Source of the DNA: Porticoccus sp963974675 | GTDB taxonomy: Bacteria; Pseudomonadota; Gammaproteobacteria; Pseudomonadales; Porticoccaceae | NCBI GenBank assembly: GCA_963974675.1 | Contig: CAXBDQ010000059.1 | Location: 1-6,737, forward strand | Direction: 5' to 3' | Length of the DNA: 6,737 bases | In this document: positions 1 through 5,978 of the stretch, piece by piece | Layout of the letters: each line of letters opens with the position of its first letter | Position numbering within the stretch: position 1 is the stretch's first letter | Made by a program: the position numbers and the translations under genes | Notes under the pieces: generated by a model | The model's database searches: none | What the model saw: only the letters and a program-made list of their open reading frames with translations | What the model was told of the DNA's origin: nothing

Positions 1-1
1 G

Positions 2-2056
2 CTGGAGGCGTCCCTCGAGGTAACCATTCAGGCCCTGCAAGACGACGATAGCCGGCGGGCTCTGGTCGAGCAACTCAAGTCCATACAACAGGGGCTGCAG
101 GCTGAAGCGTCGCAAACTGCGAAAGAGTCTGCCAGCGACCAGGGGTTGCTTGGTGCGCTTTCATTTTTTTTCCGTGAGGCAACCGACCCCGATAGCGCTG
201 CAGAAACCTCTCTTGGGAAATGGAAAACGCATTTTCACAATGCCTATCTTGCTGCCAAAAAGCTGTTAACGGGCGCCTCATTTCGCGTATTGGCTGAAAC
301 CCTGGCCGGGCTTACGGTGTGGTTGGTAGCACTTTGGGGGCTTTCACGCCTGGCCCGCCTGTTTTTTGCCTGGCGCGGCTGGCCGGTAACGATGCCAAGG
401 CAGCCGAAAACGTGGATGCTCGTCGCGCATCTGGCGCGGCGCCTCTTACCCTGGCTGATTACCTTTACCGCGCTTCTGACAGGCCTGCCGACATTCGGCA
501 TGTCAGAAGGCGCTGAAACCACGGTTCTGATTCTGGCTTACGCCGCCCTTTGCGCCCGTGGGCTGACATCATTCTTTGATGTAACGATCTCTATTTTCTC
601 CAGCGGCCACCGGCAGACCGCCGTACTTATCCTGCGCCGCCGAATACTGGTGCCACTCTTCATTATTGGCGTACTTTTCGCCCTTGAGGATGCGCTGGGC
701 ACTGCCGAGCTTACCTCGCAACTTGGCACGGAACTGGCCAGTGCGCTAGCCTTGACCTTCAGCATAGCGGCCGCCCTGCTGGGTTTTTTCCTTATCGTTC
801 GAAACCGTCGCCCGGTCACTCACCTGATGTGTAACCGCCCCTACAGGCAACGCAAGAATCAGGGCGTAGGGCGGGAAGTAATCGTTTTGCTGGCCCGGCT
901 TTGGCATATCCCGATGCTAGTGGCTATCAGCGCCTCAGTGGTCGCGGTTTTTGCCAATGATGGAGAGGCAGATGCCGTTTTGGGCAAGGCCATGATCGGC
1001 GCGCTACTGCTGGCGGTAACCCTCACCATCCAGGGGCTCTTTGGCATTCAGGAGAATAGCCCCAGGCACCAGGCGCTCAGTAAGTTCAGCAAAAGATTGG
1101 TGCACCTGGGTTATCGCCTGCTACAGATCGCAGTGTGGTTGGTGTTTTTCGAGTTGGTCTTGCAGATCTGGGACTTGTCCCTGCTGGGCATAGGTGAAAA
1201 ACCCACGGTCAGTATCGGCTTAACCAACAGTCTGATCGGTGTGATTCTCACATGGCTGATTGCCAGTATCGTCTGGATTTTTGTGGATGAACTTCTGGAG
1301 CGCGCACTGCGCGACGGGGACCGCAAAAAACGGATCAACCCGGCCAGGGCTCAAACCATTGTCCCCATTGCCCGGAACAGCCTGCTGGTCATGATTATCA
1401 TCGTCGCCATATTTGTGGGCCTGTCTACACTGGGTGTCGACGTAACGCCCCTTCTGGCGGGCGCCGGTATTATCGGCCTGGCTGTCGGTTTTGGTGCCCA
1501 GACGCTGGTTCAGGATTTGATTACAGGCCTGTTCATTGTAGTTGAAGACTCCATGTCAGTAGGCGACTTTGTGGAGATCAACGGCTTCATGGGAACCGTG
1601 GAAGGATTCAATTTACGCACCGTGCGAATGCGGGATCTTGAAGGGGTAGTTCATCACATCACGTTCAGCAAAATAAGCTCCATTCACAACATGTCCCGCC
1701 AGTTTGGTATCGCGCTGATCAAGATACGAATTCCCCGCGAACTGCCTATAGATGACGCCATACTTCTGATGGAAGAAACCGCTGAGGAATTGCGAAAGCA
1801 ACCGGATATGCGATGGCTGATCTGGTCGCCGCTTGAAATGCAGGGTATTCACTCGTTTGAGGAAGGTTGCCCGGTGTTACGGATGCGGATGCGCACTAAA
1901 CCGGAGTGCCAGTGGGATGTTTCCAGGGCTTTTAATCTATTGCTGAAGCGGAATATGGAAGAGCGGTACATTGATGTTGCAGCACCGAGGATTAGTGTTC
2001 AGATAGGTACCGAAGGGCGCACGCTCGCCGTTGATGGAAAATTAAACAAGAAATAA
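2..2056 (+). CDS. MscS-family mechanosensitive channel, YbiO-like, 5'-truncated by the window edge
   Basis: Inner-membrane channel of the large MscS type, which opens under membrane tension to release solutes during osmotic downshock. The frame is open from base 2, so the gene starts outside the window. The TTG at 146 should not be taken as its start, because codons 1-48 read as a normal hydrophilic, Gln/Glu-rich N-terminal region. In the visible 684 residues I count about eleven hydrophobic segments. The last is the pore-lining helix (about residues 481-516), Gly/Ala-rich with GAGIIGLAVGFGAQ. It is followed by the MscS beta domain, with VGDFVEI, a GTVEGFNLRTV stretch and a VHHITF strand, then an alpha/beta C-terminal tail ending at TAA 2054-2056. 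Several helices before the pore make it a long family member, closer to E. coli YbiO than to small MscS. It faces the pil genes on the other strand and is probably functionally unrelated to them. The family call is firm; the YbiO subgroup is inference. Confidence 0.93.
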   Translation: MEASLEVTIQALQDDDSRRALVEQLKSIQQGLQAEASQTAKESASDQGLLGALSFFFREATDPDSAAETSLGKWKTHFHNAYLAAKKLLTGASFRVLAETLAGLTVWLVALWGLSRLARLFFAWRGWPVTMPRQPKTWMLVAHLARRLLPWLITFTALLTGLPTFGMSEGAETTVLILAYAALCARGLTSFFDVTISIFSSGHRQTAVLILRRRILVPLFIIGVLFALEDALGTAELTSQLGTELASALALTFSIAAALLGFFLIVRNRRPVTHLMCNRPYRQRKNQGVGREVIVLLARLWHIPMLVAISASVVAVFANDGEADAVLGKAMIGALLLAVTLTIQGLFGIQENSPRHQALSKFSKRLVHLGYRLLQIAVWLVFFELVLQIWDLSLLGIGEKPTVSIGLTNSLIGVILTWLIASIVWIFVDELLERALRDGDRKKRINPARAQTIVPIARNSLLVMIIIVAIFVGLSTLGVDVTPLLAGAGIIGLAVGFGAQTLVQDLITGLFIVVEDSMSVGDFVEINGFMGTVEGFNLRTVRMRDLEGVVHHITFSKISSIHNMSRQFGIALIKIRIPRELPIDDAILLMEETAEELRKQPDMRWLIWSPLEMQGIHSFEEGCPVLRMRMRTKPECQWDVSRAFNLLLKRNMEERYIDVAAPRISVQIGTEGRTLAVDGKLNKK

Positions 2057-2083
2057 TGTTTGATTAACAGTTTCTGATATTCA

Positions 2084-2111
2084 CTATCTAGGCACCAGTT
2101 TAACTAGATAG
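2084..2111. repeat. Inverted repeat after the channel gene, possible weak terminator
   Basis: CTATCTAG (2084-2091) and CTAGATAG (2104-2111) are perfect 8-bp inverted arms with a 12-base spacer, 27 bases after the channel stop codon. The position suits a transcription end. The stem is short and AT-rich and no T-run follows on either strand, so it is not a convincing intrinsic terminator. A protein-binding operator is an alternative. Confidence 0.35.
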
Positions 2112-2140
2112 CCAAACAAAAAACGAATAATGGCTTATAC

Positions 2141-2146
2141 TATAAT
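2141..2146 (+). promoter_or_regulatory. Isolated TATAAT -10-like box
   Basis: A consensus TATAAT lies on the plus strand in the gap. At 17-bp spacing the -35 position (2118-2123) reads AAAAAA, which is poor, and there is no extended TG motif. If active, the transcript would start near 2153, at a G-rich stretch, and run antisense to the candidate small ORF and the second pilin. In AT-rich DNA such boxes occur by chance. Confidence 0.2.
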
Positions 2147-2282
2147 ATTTGATTCTGGGGGCGAGACTGGATCTGTATTCATCTAAGTTTTGGACAATTA
2201 GCTACATCACAATATCACAACTAGCCTGCCGGCTCGCAGATACCGCTAAATCTGTAACCCAAAATCACTCTCCAGTGGCGGC

Positions 2283-2459
2283 TCAACTGATCTTGGTGAT
2301 TGCCACATTACCGCAACGGCTTGGAATAGCAGCAACCTCCAAGATTAGGAAGACAGCAACAATGACCGTTAACCAGACTACCATAAAGTCTTTTTTATAT
2401 TTTCGCAGGGCCGTACCTTGTAAGAATTTTAAGGTGAATTTAATCACAGCACAGCACAT
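2283..2459 (-). CDS. Candidate 58-residue single-pass membrane peptide, unknown function
   Basis: Read on the minus strand from ATG (2459-2457) to TGA (2285-2283). I do not recognise a family. The product has an N-terminal basic segment (residues 7-24, with TALRKYKKD) followed by one strongly hydrophobic helix (about residues 26-44, MVVWLTVIVAVFLIL). A short polar tail contains IPSRCGN and ends ITKIS. The layout of positive residues then a helix fits a small inner-membrane protein with the N-terminus inside. It lies 72 bases downstream of the second pilin on the same strand with no clear terminator between, so co-transcription is possible. Against it: the ribosome binding site is weak (a GGGG too close to the ATG), the ORF is short, and chance ORFs of this size exist. 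It could also be the decayed end of a larger gene. Functional assignment is not possible. Confidence 0.35.
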   Translation of the reverse strand: MCCAVIKFTLKFLQGTALRKYKKDFMVVWLTVIVAVFLILEVAAIPSRCGNVAITKIS

Positions 2460-2531
2460 ATCCCCGGACGAAATCTAGACACTTGAAAAACTTGGCCACA
2501 CAATGTTTCAATACTTTCCTACCGTGCATGG

Positions 2532-2975
2532 TCAAATCGTGCCACATGCAGCCGGCTTAAGAGCTGGAACCCACTGAGATGAGGCGCCCGTGTCGATTAC
2601 ACACCTCCAGTCGCCTGATACGCTACGTTCAAACCTTAATATAGTGCCAACCAAACCTGGATGTGCATCGCCGCCCATGGTTACCTCAATGTGACCAGCC
2701 CCGTCGGAATATATGACAGCAATATCAGTAGTCGCATCTCCTGAGGTGAGGTTCGAAGGGATATAGCCTAAATCATTGTTAGTCACCGTTGACGATCGCG
2801 ATGCCCGAATTTCAAAAGCAGCTTTATAACCTGAAAGCTCGCCTAAGGCACGATTTATTTGAGATTTTAGCAAATTGTCTTGATAAACTGGTACAGCGAT
2901 AGCGGTCAGGATGCCAATGATAGCGACACCAATCATAATTTCAATTAACGTAAATCCGGAGGATGTTTTTTTCAT
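2532..2975 (-). CDS. Second type IV pilin (PilA-like), divergent paralogue
   Basis: Type IV prepilin of 147 residues. It has a short leader ending in Gly7, and PilD-type peptidase should cleave before Phe8. The mature N-terminus FTLIEIMIGVAIIGIL keeps Glu at +5 and the hydrophobic polymerisation helix. Two C-terminal cysteines (C125 and C144) should form the disulfide-bonded D-region, and three residues (GTI) follow the last cysteine. The mature protein is 140 residues, the same as PilA encoded at 5366-5824. The two share a clear pattern: a YQD helix extension, NN-LG-aromatic, then SG/DG-x-W-x-C near the end. The start is supported by AGAAGGG just upstream (close spacing) and GGAG 12 bases upstream. 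It lies 133 bp after the ligase gene on the same strand. I found no good sigma-54 or sigma-70 promoter in that gap, so it may be read from the ligase transcript. It may be an alternative or minor pilin, or a glycosylation substrate; the role is inference. Confidence 0.9.
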   Translation of the reverse strand: MKKTSSGFTLIEIMIGVAIIGILTAIAVPVYQDNLLKSQINRALGELSGYKAAFEIRASRSSTVTNNDLGYIPSNLTSGDATTDIAVIYSDGAGHIEVTMGGDAHPGLVGTILRFERSVSGDWRCVIDTGASSQWVPALKPAACGTI

Positions 2976-3108
2976 GCCCTTCTATAACTCCAGTTGAAAA
3001 ATCACCGCATAGTGGAATTAAAAAAAGCTTTCCAGTTTGAAATTCAACCAAAATCTTTTATCTCCACTCATAATACTCACTGATGGATCGCGGATATAAC
3101 GTCAACAA
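2976..3108. other. Gap between the ligase gene and the second pilin
   Basis: 133 AT-rich bases upstream of the second pilin. It contains a small TTGAA-T-TTCAA inverted repeat on the minus strand and several T-runs. No GG-N10-GC sigma-54 element and no well-spaced -35/-10 pair is visible, and there is no convincing terminator after the ligase gene. Confidence 0.5.
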
Positions 3109-3798
3109 TTATAAATTAAAAAATTCCTCCCTCTTTAGCTCTCGCTTAGGGCATTCATCTATGCTCTGAAAGAAGCTAAAACCATTTTCTTTAGCCAGCT
3201 CGATATCTGAATTTAATACTGCAACAAATCTCGGATACTTCTCTTCGAGCAGCCAAACATATGAACAAGCGTCATGGATAGAACTCATGGAACTTAATAA
3301 AGCCAATCGTGTTATTACTAGCGGATGAGGTTGCCAAGAAGCAACATTCCTTGCTTCCGCTATTTGCTCTGAAATCTGGTAAGGCTCAGGCAGAAATCGA
3401 AAGTATCTTACAATAATAGCCGCACCGCCGTACAGACTGTTACTTCCAAGAGAATATAAGTCCGTTTTCTCAGAACTACCAACATCTTTACTGTTAAATA
3501 TCGATGTTATTTTTGTATAGCTTAAAACTGAATTATAAGAAACCATAGAAAACGATAATAAAAAAGCCACCCCTATGAAAAACGAAAATATTCGAGAAGA
3601 AAAATTATATACAATAAAATCATCGGTGATAGTTATGATAAAAATAAAAACAGTCAAAAAATACAAATTCCACAAAGGATACTCAAGCATACTATAAATA
3701 AAAAACATTGAAATTATTGAGGATGAAAAAAACCAGACACTGCTTTTTCTTAACTTGAAAAAAAACCTAAAATAAATAAAAAACCAAAAACACCCCAT
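3109..3798 (-). CDS. PglL/TfpO-type O-oligosaccharyltransferase, C-terminal part (frameshifted from upstream ORF)
   Basis: This 229-codon frame is the downstream half of the ligase gene. Its nominal ATG (3798) has no ribosome binding site and overlaps the upstream half by 49 bases. Homologous sequence really begins after the T8 tract, at about FKLRK (residue 14). What follows is typical for the family: a membrane helix leading into SMLEYPLWNLYFL, matching the conserved LEYPL-type motif of pilin/protein O-glycosylation ligases. Next come two more hydrophobic segments and a soluble tail with WQPHP, repeated Leu/Ala helices and an EKYPR segment, like the periplasmic C-terminal domain of PglL proteins. 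No stop interrupts it and the motifs are intact, so it has not decayed. It is unlikely to be made as a separate protein. The call as the second half of one gene is firm; whether it is translated is not known. Confidence 0.85.
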   Translation of the reverse strand: MGCFWFFIYFRFFFKLRKSSVWFFSSSIISMFFIYSMLEYPLWNLYFLTVFIFIITITDDFIVYNFSSRIFSFFIGVAFLLSFSMVSYNSVLSYTKITSIFNSKDVGSSEKTDLYSLGSNSLYGGAAIIVRYFRFLPEPYQISEQIAEARNVASWQPHPLVITRLALLSSMSSIHDACSYVWLLEEKYPRFVAVLNSDIELAKENGFSFFQSIDECPKRELKREEFFNL

Positions 3799-4835
3799 TC
3801 GATAAAAGCAGAAATTAATATATTATGCGGATTATCCCACATATTTTTGCTCTTGCACTTTTGTGCATTTTGGAGATCCATTTTGAAACTGTATCTTGCA
3901 TACGATCCTAATCCTTCACCTGAAAAACTTGCTTGCCCGGACAATAAAGTATTAAACGATTTGTTCCACTCACAAAACCGCTCATTAGAACTAAAGTCAG
4001 AAAATCGATCTTGCCCTCTCTGATCATCTAATTCTTTCCCGATGCCCCACTGAGACAAAATATTAATAACATTACGGTCAACGACCGGTACGCTAAAATA
4101 GGACACAGTTACAATTCCGACCAACGCAATGATGCTAAAAATAATTTTCGGTCGCTTGCTTTTTTTGCCAAAGAAAAAATTAACACCCAACATAGACAAA
4201 AGAATAAATAAATAAATCGCTGAAGCTCTGGAACCCGTCAAAAAAATAGTAAAAATAAAGGATGCTAAAATTAAACAGAGTGAAAATCGAGAAATTTCGG
4301 AATTCAAAAAAACATATAGCGCGCTAGCAACCCCAATTGCTATAGAAAAAGCTGTCAAATTTGGCTGACCTAATGTGCCAGACAGCCTACTACTCCCATA
4401 ATTTGCCCAGGGAAACAGTAACTCAAGCACTCCATAGTATTGAATCAAACCAATTATCACCTGAAGAGACGCCGTCAACAACAAAGAGTATGCAACTAGA
4501 TTTGATGAACGTTCGGACCCTATCGTTTCTTTTAACTTCCCTCCTATTAAAAAAACGGCCCCTCCTATTACCCAAACAATCAGGTACCAAAGCCACGATG
4601 AAGATCGTGCATAGTCAGAGAGAGCCCCCACAAACAACCAAAGACTACCCAACATGACCCAGAAAAGGAAAAGCTTTGGCACAACGATTCTTTTACTTTT
4701 AGCAAAAAGCAAAGTTCCAACACCAATACTTATTAACGTAGCTGTCAAAAACTGTTCCAAAAAGTCAGTAAACGGAAAAAAGTGGGCGAAAACTAATGGT
4801 GGAAATACCAACGTTAAAAAAATAATATATTTCAC
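3750..4835 (-). CDS. PglL/TfpO-type pilin O-oligosaccharyltransferase (Wzy-like), N-terminal part
   Basis: Inner-membrane glycosyl ligase that, in this family, moves a lipid-linked glycan to Ser/Thr of pilin in the periplasm. It starts at GTG 4835 with AAGGG 7 bases upstream. The 361 residues hold about ten hydrophobic segments. Family landmarks visible: GTLGQPNLTA (residues 153-162), TGSRAS (200-205), and a large periplasmic loop (about 250-340) with several Arg and GEGLGSYARY. The loop ends in NPHN, with His337 aligning with the catalytic His region of PglL/WaaL proteins, then ISAFIEWGVFG. The frame ends at TAA 3752-3750, just after a T8 tract. One added T there fuses it to the 3109-3798 frame and gives 575 residues, a normal PglL-like size. 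It lies downstream of pilA and upstream of a second pilin, which supports pilin glycosylation over O-antigen work. Base composition is far more AT-rich than pilB or the channel gene, suggesting transfer. Alone, this half lacks the LEYPL motif and periplasmic domain and is probably inactive. Confidence 0.88.
   Translation of the reverse strand: MKYIIFLTLVFPPLVFAHFFPFTDFLEQFLTATLISIGVGTLLFAKSKRIVVPKLFLFWVMLGSLWLFVGALSDYARSSSWLWYLIVWVIGGAVFLIGGKLKETIGSERSSNLVAYSLLLTASLQVIIGLIQYYGVLELLFPWANYGSSRLSGTLGQPNLTAFSIAIGVASALYVFLNSEISRFSLCLILASFIFTIFLTGSRASAIYLFILLSMLGVNFFFGKKSKRPKIIFSIIALVGIVTVSYFSVPVVDRNVINILSQWGIGKELDDQRGQDRFSDFSSNERFCEWNKSFNTLLSGQASFSGEGLGSYARYSFKMDLQNAQKCKSKNMWDNPHNILISAFIEWGVFGFLFILGFFSS
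3758..3765 (-). repeat. T8 homopolymer at the ligase frameshift (A8 on plus strand)
   Basis: Read on the coding (minus) strand, GGT TTT TTT TCA AGT TAA ends the N-terminal frame. Eight Ts here leave the C-terminal half out of frame by one. Nine Ts would give GGT TTT TTT TTC AAG, joining both halves. In the N-terminal frame the run is phased T TTT TTT, the form of a -1 ribosomal slippery site. Other T-runs nearby (T7 at 3726-3732) are in frame with the C-terminal half. Confidence 0.85.
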
Positions 4836-5134
4836 AAACTCACCCTTACAGAACAGTCAAGAAAATTAATCTCTTCTCATATCAGAATTAAGTCTTGCTA
4901 AAACTTTCGACCAAGACTTCTAAACTTCGAATTAGACTAGGTCTCTAGGCGCAGCTTCAGCTTGTAACAAAAGCTGTAAAGTGCTAGTGATAAATTCGCG
5001 ACTCTATCGTGGGCCTATCAAATTTAAATATAGAAGAAAAAGCTCAAAAAATTACGATTAATAAACATCAAGCATTAACATCGTGGCAAAGGTTTTTGCA
5101 ATATGCAATAAAAGTCGAAACCAGAAAAACTGCG

Positions 5135-5159
5135 AAAATACGCACTTGGTGCGTATTTT
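5135..5159. terminator. Perfect 11-bp stem hairpin, possible bidirectional terminator
   Basis: AAAATACGCAC (5135-5145), loop TTG, GTGCGTATTTT (5149-5159). The stem is perfect and has an A/T-run at each edge: T5 (5156-5160) on the plus strand and T4 on the minus strand. This is the form of a two-way intrinsic terminator. It sits about 160 bases beyond the pilA terminator and about 300 bases before the ligase start, with no gene ending next to it. It may be a backup terminator, the end of an unrecognised small RNA, or an mRNA leader structure. Confidence 0.5.
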
Positions 5160-5318
5160 TAAATATTCACCAGATGCCCAAGCGATAACGATGGGATTTC
5201 ATAATTTGAAATGCTACTAAAACGCACCTAGTTAATTAGTAACTGAAACTCGCCGCGCCACTTGCAAACCGGGCAACTGATCCGTATCGATTATCCAAAT
5301 ACGATTCTTATGCTCAAG

Positions 5319-5349
5319 AAAAAAAGGGGCGCTTAAAAGCGCCCCTTTT
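5319..5349 (-). terminator. Intrinsic terminator of pilA
   Basis: GGGGCGC (5326-5332) pairs with GCGCCCC (5339-5345), flanked by A/T pairs that extend the stem to 11 bp, with a loop of about 6 bases. On the minus strand the hairpin runs into T7 (5325-5319). It begins 16 bases after the pilA stop codon. The GC-rich stem plus T-run is textbook and should insulate pilA from the ligase gene. Confidence 0.93.
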
Positions 5350-5365
5350 AAAAGATTCTATCTAA

Positions 5366-5824
5366 TTAACAGCCCGCTGGTACAAAGCTGCCATTCCAGC
5401 CTGCGCCCGCTGCCGCCTTGCTTACGGCACAGGACCACGCACCATCTGCAGTTCTGGAAATCGTTACCGTGGCGCCAGTGATAGCGGTGCTTGCGCTCTC
5501 GCCAAGAGTCGCTGCCATGCTGCCTAAACCGGTGCTGTCAAAGTTGACTACAAAACCGTCGATTAAGCTTGATTCTGTGAAACCAAGGTTGTTGTTTCCA
5601 GCGCCCTCTGTGCCGCTAGGTGTAATACCGCGCATGAGGTTCTCTTCAGCAGATGTCTTAAGTGCCGAAACCTCGCCAACAACCCGATTTACTTGCGAGC
5701 GAGCGATATAATCTTGGTACTGAGGGATAGCGATAGCCGCCAAAATACCAATGATCGCAACAACGATCATCAGTTCGATCAGGGTAAAACCTTTCTGGGC
5801 GTGATTGATTTTCATATTCTTCAT
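5366..5824 (-). CDS. pilA: Type IV pilin PilA, presumed major pilin
   Basis: Major structural subunit of the type IV pilus, used for twitching, adhesion and DNA uptake. The chosen start, ATG 5824, gives 152 residues and has AGAGGT 5 bases upstream. A second ATG at 5815 (9-residue leader) is possible but badly spaced. The frame stays open for 49 codons further upstream, but that stretch crosses the sigma-54 promoter and is not coding. The leader is 12 residues ending in Gly12; PilD cleaves before Phe13. The mature N-terminus FTLIELMIVVAIIGIL has Glu at +5, followed by AAIAIPQYQDYIARSQV. Cys132 and the final residue Cys152 should form the D-region disulfide. Unlike pilins modified on a C-terminal Ser by the P. 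aeruginosa enzyme, this one ends in Cys, so any glycan must sit elsewhere. It is divergent from pilB, as in Pseudomonas. Its own sigma-54 promoter and strong terminator make it a single-gene unit. Confidence 0.96.
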   Translation of the reverse strand: MKNMKINHAQKGFTLIELMIVVAIIGILAAIAIPQYQDYIARSQVNRVVGEVSALKTSAEENLMRGITPSGTEGAGNNNLGFTESSLIDGFVVNFDSTGLGSMAATLGESASTAITGATVTISRTADGAWSCAVSKAAAGAGWNGSFVPAGC

Positions 5825-5861
5825 ATTCGACCTCTGTGATTGTCGTTGATCAACTCGGATT

Positions 5862-5903
5862 GGCCCGGGGCCGGTGGAGCTTTGCCCCGCAACCGGTTTT
5901 TTT
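5862..5903. promoter_or_regulatory. GC-rich hairpin in the pilA leader
   Basis: Within the predicted pilA 5' leader: a GGCCC-G-GGGCC-type palindrome (5862-5872), and CCGGT (5871-5875) pairing with ACCGG (5892-5896). On the plus strand the second stem is followed by T7 (5897-5903), resembling a weak terminator. On the minus strand it would be a 5' stem-loop close to the transcript start, which could stabilise an abundant mRNA. Function is inference. Confidence 0.4.
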
Positions 5904-5920
5904 GAGCCTGACAGATTCAA

Positions 5921-5937
5921 AGCATTCCTTGTGCCAA
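5921..5937 (-). promoter_or_regulatory. Sigma-54 (RpoN) promoter of pilA
   Basis: On the minus strand, TTGGCACAAGGAATGCT matches the -24/-12 consensus TTGGCAC-N4/5-TTGCT. It has GG and GC exactly 10 bases apart and only one mismatch in the -12 part. Transcription should start near 5910, giving a leader of about 86 bases before the pilA ATG. Sigma-54 plus PilS/PilR control of pilA is established in P. aeruginosa; applying it here is inference from the matching element. Confidence 0.9.
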
Positions 5938-5978
5938 CTGCCAGGAATAAAGTTAAAACAATATTAATCAACGGGCTA

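Larger units (their letters stand above)
2057..2531. other. Intergenic region between the channel gene and the second pilin
   Basis: About 475 bases with no well-supported gene. It holds an inverted repeat just after the channel gene, a TATAAT box on the plus strand and a 58-codon candidate ORF on the minus strand, each listed separately. A plus-strand open frame (TTG 2149 to TAG 2478) covers the same ground. It has no convincing ribosome binding site, and its composition looks like the shadow of the minus-strand ORF, so I do not call it. No clear intrinsic terminator follows the second pilin gene before 2459. Confidence 0.6.
4836..5365. other. Long AT-rich intergenic region between pilA and the ligase gene
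   Basis: 530 bases with no gene that I can support. From right to left (in the direction of minus-strand transcription) it holds the pilA terminator (5319-5349), a second perfect hairpin (5135-5159), a TTGCA-ATA-TGCAA palindrome (5096-5108) and a small hairpin (CAGCTT 4958-4963 with AAGCTG 4971-4976). I see no convincing sigma-54 or sigma-70 promoter for the ligase gene, though some -10-like AT-rich words occur. The length is unusual for a simple spacer and could hide a small RNA or a leader. Confidence 0.5.

Noticed and set aside
2150..2180. tmRNA-like 5' end (GATTCTGGGGGCGAGACTGG)
   Set aside because: Only a superficial resemblance; no tRNA-like acceptor pairing, T-loop or CCA-end sequence follows within the gap.
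2149..2478. Plus-strand 109-codon frame starting at TTG
   Set aside because: No ribosome binding site, low-complexity shadow-like composition, no family features; the opposite strand reads more like protein.
2751..2760. tRNA T-loop-like GGTTCGAAG
   Set aside because: Lies inside the second pilin coding frame with no cloverleaf partners around it.
4361..4869. Two plus-strand frames within the ligase gene
   Set aside because: Both lie antisense to a clearly coding, motif-bearing frame in AT-rich DNA and show no domain features.
5085..5145. Minus-strand 25-codon hydrophobic mini-ORF from GTG within the orphan hairpin
   Set aside because: No ribosome binding site, and its start lies inside the stem; too short to support.
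5219..5344. Minus-strand reading of about 41 codons ending IIDTDQLPGLQVARRVSVTN
   Set aside because: It looks protein-like, but has no ATG, runs through the pilA terminator and is short enough to be chance; at most a decayed remnant.
2886..5791. Recent gene conversion between the two pilin N-termini (2886-2957 and 5720-5791)
   Set aside because: A hand alignment of 72 bases gives about 50 identities with the longest shared run only 9 bases, so the similarity reflects old protein-level homology.
5825..5971. 49-codon in-frame extension of pilA to an ATG at 5971
   Set aside because: It would place a non-leader sequence before the prepilin cleavage site and runs through the sigma-54 promoter. 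ATG 5824 has a well-spaced AGAGGT and gives a normal 12-residue leader.
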